This document shows positions 6,226 to 7,226 of a stretch of DNA of 7,226 nt, piece by piece (the stretch's first letter is position 1; each line of letters opens with the position of its first letter). A program made the position numbers and the translations under genes. Source of the stretch: ZC4RG30 sp964396335 (GTDB lineage: Bacteria > Pseudomonadota > Gammaproteobacteria > Steroidobacterales > Steroidobacteraceae); the NCBI GenBank assembly GCA_964396335.1, contig CAYNEX010000130.1, forward strand, positions 1 to 7,226. The letters are read 5' to 3'. A model generated the notes under the pieces. The model was not told the DNA's origin and ran no database searches. It was given only the letters and a program-made list of their open reading frames with translations.

Positions 6226-6979
6226 AGTTCCTCACCCAGTGCACCGCGGTTTCGATGCGGCCATCGGCCTGCAGCTGCAGCGTGCGCCAGCCCGGCGGCC
6301 GATCATCCACCGCGAAATCATCGCTGCGTGGCGTGAACTGCGAGCAGGTGGAGGGCGTCGCGATCAGCCGCAGGCCGCCCACGATGCGGTCCTCCTGCTG
6401 GTGCACGTGCCCGAACACCACCCCGCGCACATTCGGGAAATCCCGCAGCAGCGCGAGCAGCTCGGGCCCGTTGTCCAGGCCCACCGAATCCAGCCAGCGG
6501 CTGTGCATCGGCAGCGGATGGTGGTGCAGGCATACCAGCACGTGCCGGTCAGGCGCATCGCCCAGCGCCTGCACCAGGTGCGCCAGCTCGTCCTCGTCGA
6601 GGCGGCCGCCGGTGCGGCCGGGCACGGTGCTGTCGAGCATCACCAGGCGCCAGCCGCGGGCATCGTGCACGCCGCCGTAGTGGAAGGGCGCCTCGGCCAG
6701 CGCCGCGCGCATGGCCGGCACATCATCGTGGTTGCCGGGAATGCACAGCACCGGCTTGCCGAAACGGCCCAGTTCGGCGCGGAAATGCGCATACCCGGCC
6801 GGATCGTCCTGCACCAGGTCGCCGGTGGCCAGAATGATGTCGGCGGCAGCAATGTCGGCGGCGGCCGCGGCCAGTGTCGCCTGCAGCGCCGGCAGGGTGG
6901 GGACGCCGCGCAGGCTGCGGGCGGGGTCTCCGAACAGGTGGGGATCGGTGAACTGGACGAGATTCAGGGATTTAGTCAA
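6215..6979 (-). CDS. cpdA: 3',5'-cyclic-AMP phosphodiesterase
   Basis: This 254-aa calcineurin-like metallophosphoesterase should hydrolyse cAMP to AMP and so lower CRP/Clp-type signalling. Metal ligands are visible in order: Asp12 and His14 in FTDPHLFG, Asp54 in TGDLVQD, Asn83-His84 in PGNHDD, His152 in LHHHP, and His191 and His193 in GHVH. The segment TPSTCSQFTP (208-217) followed by PPGWRTLQL is the recognisable C-terminal signature of CpdA/Icc, which separates it from generic phosphoesterases. The length is close to the usual 250-280 aa. The start is a TTG: no ATG or GTG lies in frame upstream near it, and the conserved domain begins only about 6 residues later. No strong Shine-Dalgarno is present. 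It is divergent from transketolase and converges on the LON gene. Confidence 0.93.
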   Translation of the reverse strand: MTKSLNLVQFTDPHLFGDPARSLRGVPTLPALQATLAAAAADIAAADIILATGDLVQDDPAGYAHFRAELGRFGKPVLCIPGNHDDVPAMRAALAEAPFHYGGVHDARGWRLVMLDSTVPGRTGGRLDEDELAHLVQALGDAPDRHVLVCLHHHPLPMHSRWLDSVGLDNGPELLALLRDFPNVRGVVFGHVHQQEDRIVGGLRLIATPSTCSQFTPRSDDFAVDDRPPGWRTLQLQADGRIETAVHWVRNWQP

Positions 6980-7034
6980 TGGTTTCAGTCGCTTGGGCCG
7001 TGGGCCGGCCGCGTGGGTCTGGATCGGAGGCCTA

Positions 7035-7062
7035 ACTGTACTTGGCTGCCCCTGACCGTAAA
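7035..7062 (-). promoter_or_regulatory. Candidate cpdA promoter
   Basis: On the minus strand TTTACG (7057-7062) and TACAGT (7035-7040) are 16 bp apart, each matching 4 of 6 consensus bases. This would give a leader of roughly 50 nt before the TTG start of cpdA. It was picked by eye in a 183-bp divergent region, so it is a candidate only. Confidence 0.4.
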
Positions 7063-7066
7063 GTGA

Positions 7067-7113
7067 ACCGCATCGCCTGATGATTTGCGGTGCAGGGCGG
7101 CGCTTGGGAAAAT
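7067..7113 (+). promoter_or_regulatory. Candidate transketolase promoter with overlapping inverted repeat
   Basis: TTGCGG (7085-7090) and GAAAAT (7108-7113), 17 bp apart, form a plausible sigma-70 promoter with a start near 7120 and a leader of about 43 nt. A perfect inverted repeat ACCGCA (7067-7072) ... TGCGGT (7086-7091) with a 13-bp spacer covers the -35 box, a position where a repressor or activator could act. The repeat is short, and the regulator, if any, is unknown. Confidence 0.45.
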
Positions 7114-7162
7114 GCGCGACTCTTCACACCCCCCTTTAACGTTTTACGGACTTCACGCCGCT

Positions 7163-7226
7163 TTGAGCACACCCAGCCGCCGCGATCTCGCCAATGCCAT
7201 CCGGGCCCTGTCCATGGATGCCGTCC
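7163..7226 (+). CDS. tkt: Transketolase, N-terminal fragment (cut by window edge)
   Basis: Only the first 21 codons are present, but they read STPSRRDLANAIRALSMDAV after the start. This matches the highly conserved opening of bacterial transketolases (SRRxLANAIRxLSMDAV), which is why the call is made from so little. Transketolase is a thiamine-diphosphate enzyme that moves two-carbon units between sugar phosphates in the non-oxidative pentose phosphate pathway. The chosen start is TTG at 7163, two to four residues before the conserved block as in other members. An in-frame ATG at 7112 would add 17 residues, but it lies inside the candidate -10 box. No strong Shine-Dalgarno is seen. The gene is divergent from cpdA. 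Confidence 0.85.
   Translation, partial: MSTPSRRDLANAIRALSMDAV

Noticed and set aside
6026..7066. 346-aa plus-strand open frame over the LON gene end and cpdA
   Set aside because: It is a different frame from the LON gene and antisense to cpdA, whose metal-binding motifs are complete.
7112..7162. In-frame ATG as transketolase start
   Set aside because: It would add 17 residues before the usual start and lies within the candidate -10 box GAAAAT, so it is probably upstream of the transcript start.

Overview
The window is a compact, GC-rich, gene-dense stretch of bacterial chromosome. The gene content points to a gammaproteobacterium, most likely of the Xanthomonadales/Lysobacterales type: a PPi-type phosphofructokinase, Mpl, a CpdA-type cAMP phosphodiesterase, a DEDDy RNase D, and coding biased to G/C third positions. 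That placement is inferred from family resemblance, not from a search. A run of exactly 100 N inside a simple repeat shows that this is a draft scaffold.

Layout, left to right. (1) pfp (PPi-dependent 6-phosphofructokinase, minus strand) is divergent from adk (adenylate kinase, plus strand) across 86 bp. (2) adk carries a zinc-type four-cysteine LID and then a lysine/alanine-rich tail built on an AAGGCC hexamer repeat; the assembly gap lies in that repeat. (3) adk converges on rnd (RNase D, minus strand), with 4 bp between the two stop codons. (4) Divergent from rnd is a likely three-gene operon on the plus strand: an uncharacterised 189-aa membrane protein, mpl (peptidoglycan recycling ligase) and a stand-alone LON substrate-binding-domain protein. 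Spacings are +14 and -4 nt. (5) That operon converges on cpdA (minus strand) over 16 bp, with a perfect hairpin in between. (6) cpdA is divergent from the start of a transketolase gene (plus strand), which runs off the right edge.

The genes are mostly housekeeping: glycolysis and pentose phosphate flow (pfp, transketolase), adenylate and cAMP balance (adk, cpdA), RNA maturation (rnd) and cell-wall recycling (mpl). No mobile element, CRISPR array, tRNA, rRNA or phage feature was seen. The least ordinary element is the adenylate kinase with its long, acid-free, histone-H1-like tail. Next are the uncharacterised membrane protein ahead of mpl, a candidate operator at the transketolase promoter, and apparent use of TTG starts for three of the seven genes.
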